From Asaia bogorensis (GTDB lineage Bacteria > Pseudomonadota > Alphaproteobacteria > Acetobacterales > Acetobacteraceae), in contig CAMBXJ010000125.1 in the NCBI GenBank assembly GCA_945871455.1, forward strand, positions 1-9,742: a stretch of 9,742 nt of DNA, written 5' to 3'. This document shows, one piece after another, positions 9,104 to 9,742 of the stretch (positions are counted from its first letter, which is position 1; each line of letters opens with the position of its first letter). Below the pieces are notes generated by a model. It saw only the letters and a list, made by a program, of their open reading frames with translations. It was not told where the DNA came from and ran no database searches. Both the position numbers and the translations under genes were made by a program.

Positions 9104-9128
9104 AGGGGCGCGATGGCGCGGCGCCCCT
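9104..9128. other. GC-rich hairpin in the tolA-tolB gap
   Basis: AGGGGCGC (9104-9111) and GCGCCCCT (9121-9128) form a perfect 8-bp stem with a 9-nt loop. On the transcribed strand there is no following T run, so it is not a standard terminator. It may act as an mRNA structure upstream of tolB or may simply reflect high GC content. Confidence 0.4.
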
Positions 9129-9167
9129 GGGTTTCATCGCGGCTTCAGGCGTGGGCTGGAGGAAATC

Positions 9168-9269
9168 CTCCCCCTCCCCTTGCGGGAGGGGGTTGGGGGG
9201 AGGGGTGAAATCCCACGTACATTGCGTGAAACCCCTCCCCCCAGCCCCCTCCCGCAAGGGGAGGGGGAG
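9168..9269. repeat. Long REP-like inverted repeat between tolA and tolB
   Basis: Arms at 9168-9206 and 9231-9269 are inverted copies matching at 38 of 39 positions, with a 24-nt loop. Each arm contains its own perfect hairpin, CCCCCTCCC and GGGAGGGGG with a CTTGC loop, so the element is two REP-like units in inverted orientation. The outer flank adds a small palindrome, GGAGGAAATCCTCC (9158-9171), overlapping the left arm. Similar C/G-rich units that translate as LPLREG or NPLPQGEG are, from memory, widespread intergenic repeats in proteobacteria. It carries no gene. It lies inside what should be one tolQRAB-pal transcript. Confidence 0.9.
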
Positions 9270-9313
9270 AAGTTTCCGCCACAGGTCGCCCGCGCATGTC
9301 GTCCGCGCCCCGA

Positions 9314-9742
9314 TCATGGGCTGAACCGGAAGGTCAGCACGGCGTTGCGTCCCATCAAGGTACCGGGCAGCGGCAGGTTGGCGCATCGGACATCCATCAC
9401 CGCCCGGATCGCGCGTTCCGCGAAGGCCCGGAAGCGCGGACCGCTCAGGCGGGCGATATCCTCGCCGGCGACGTCGGCCCGCCTCGCGGTCCCGGCGGCA
9501 TCGGTGGTAACGGTCAGCAGGACGCGCTGCTTGTCAAGGTCCAGCGCGCCCGCATCCTTGGTCCAACAGGCCCGGACATGCTCCCCGATCGCTCCGCGTT
9601 GGGCGGCCGACAGGGCGGCGGTGTCGTTGCCCAGCGGATTGCCGCCGCTGTTGGGCTGACCGCCTGAATTGGGGTTAGGCCGAGCGGTGGGGGGTTGGGA
9701 CTGCCGCGCTTGTTGGCGGAGCCTTTCCAATGTGTTGTCAAC
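9314..9742 (-). CDS. tolA: TolA C-terminal part (cut by right window edge)
   Basis: TolA is anchored in the inner membrane and reaches across the periplasm to contact TolB and Pal, using proton-motive force through TolQR. Only the last 142 codons are visible; the frame stays open to the window edge with no start needed. The visible part begins in the Gln/Arg/Pro-rich end of the stalk (VDNTLERLRQQARQ), passes a short Asn/Gly/Pro linker with PNSGG twice, then enters the domain III-like globular end. That end contains LSAAQRGAIGEHVRACW, LTVTTDAAG, FAERAIRAVMDVRCANLP and a closing LTFRFSP. Alphaproteobacterial TolA proteins commonly show this pattern with CW and an ERA-helix; the call also rests on its position just before tolB. 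The stop TGA is at 9314-9316. Confidence 0.88.
   Translation of the reverse strand, partial: VDNTLERLRQQARQSQPPTARPNPNSGGQPNSGGNPLGNDTAALSAAQRGAIGEHVRACWTKDAGALDLDKQRVLLTVTTDAAGTARRADVAGEDIARLSGPRFRAFAERAIRAVMDVRCANLPLPGTLMGRNAVLTFRFSP

Noticed and set aside
9033..9386. Minus-strand 117-codon frame across the tolA-tolB gap
   Set aside because: Its middle is the REP-like palindrome translated (LPLREG, NPLPQGEG), a well-known false protein. The rest overlaps the tolA end in another frame.

Overview
The window is a GC-rich chromosomal segment of an alphaproteobacterium. The proteins look most like Rhodospirillales, probably Acetobacteraceae; this is a judgement from protein style and gene order, not from a search. 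All eight supported protein genes lie on the minus strand, so transcription runs from right to left. In transcription order they are tolA (3' end only), tolB, pal, cpoB (ybgF), tilS, ftsH, folP and glmM (5' part only, running off the left edge). This is the common alphaproteobacterial housekeeping order in which the Tol-Pal envelope genes are followed by tilS, ftsH, folP and glmM.

Right part (about 5690-9742): Tol-Pal. TolA bridges the inner and outer membranes, TolB is the periplasmic propeller, Pal is the peptidoglycan-binding outer-membrane lipoprotein, and CpoB is the periplasmic coiled-coil/TPR partner. Together they constrict the outer membrane at division and tie it to septal peptidoglycan synthesis. 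The cluster is looser than usual. A long inverted repeat sits in a 277-bp tolA-tolB gap. A 254-bp tolB-pal gap holds a candidate pal promoter. A 327-bp pal-cpoB gap holds a candidate intrinsic terminator and short tandem repeats.

Left part (1-5581): TilS (lysidine synthetase for the AUA-decoding tRNA-Ile), FtsH (membrane AAA+ zinc protease), FolP (dihydropteroate synthase) and GlmM (phosphoglucosamine mutase). The ftsH-folP gap is 20 bp and the folP-glmM gap is 59 bp, which suggests co-transcription. The 5' end of the tilS reading frame has been invaded by a palindromic dispersed repeat, so its start is uncertain. A 14-bp tandem repeat lies just upstream of it.

I see no prophage, transposase, CRISPR array, defence system, RNA gene or plainly novel protein. 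The non-coding repeats are the most unusual content. The two large palindromes share one architecture, paired REP-like hairpins in inverted orientation, and one of them also has G-quadruplex-forming potential. I do not claim a previously undescribed system here.
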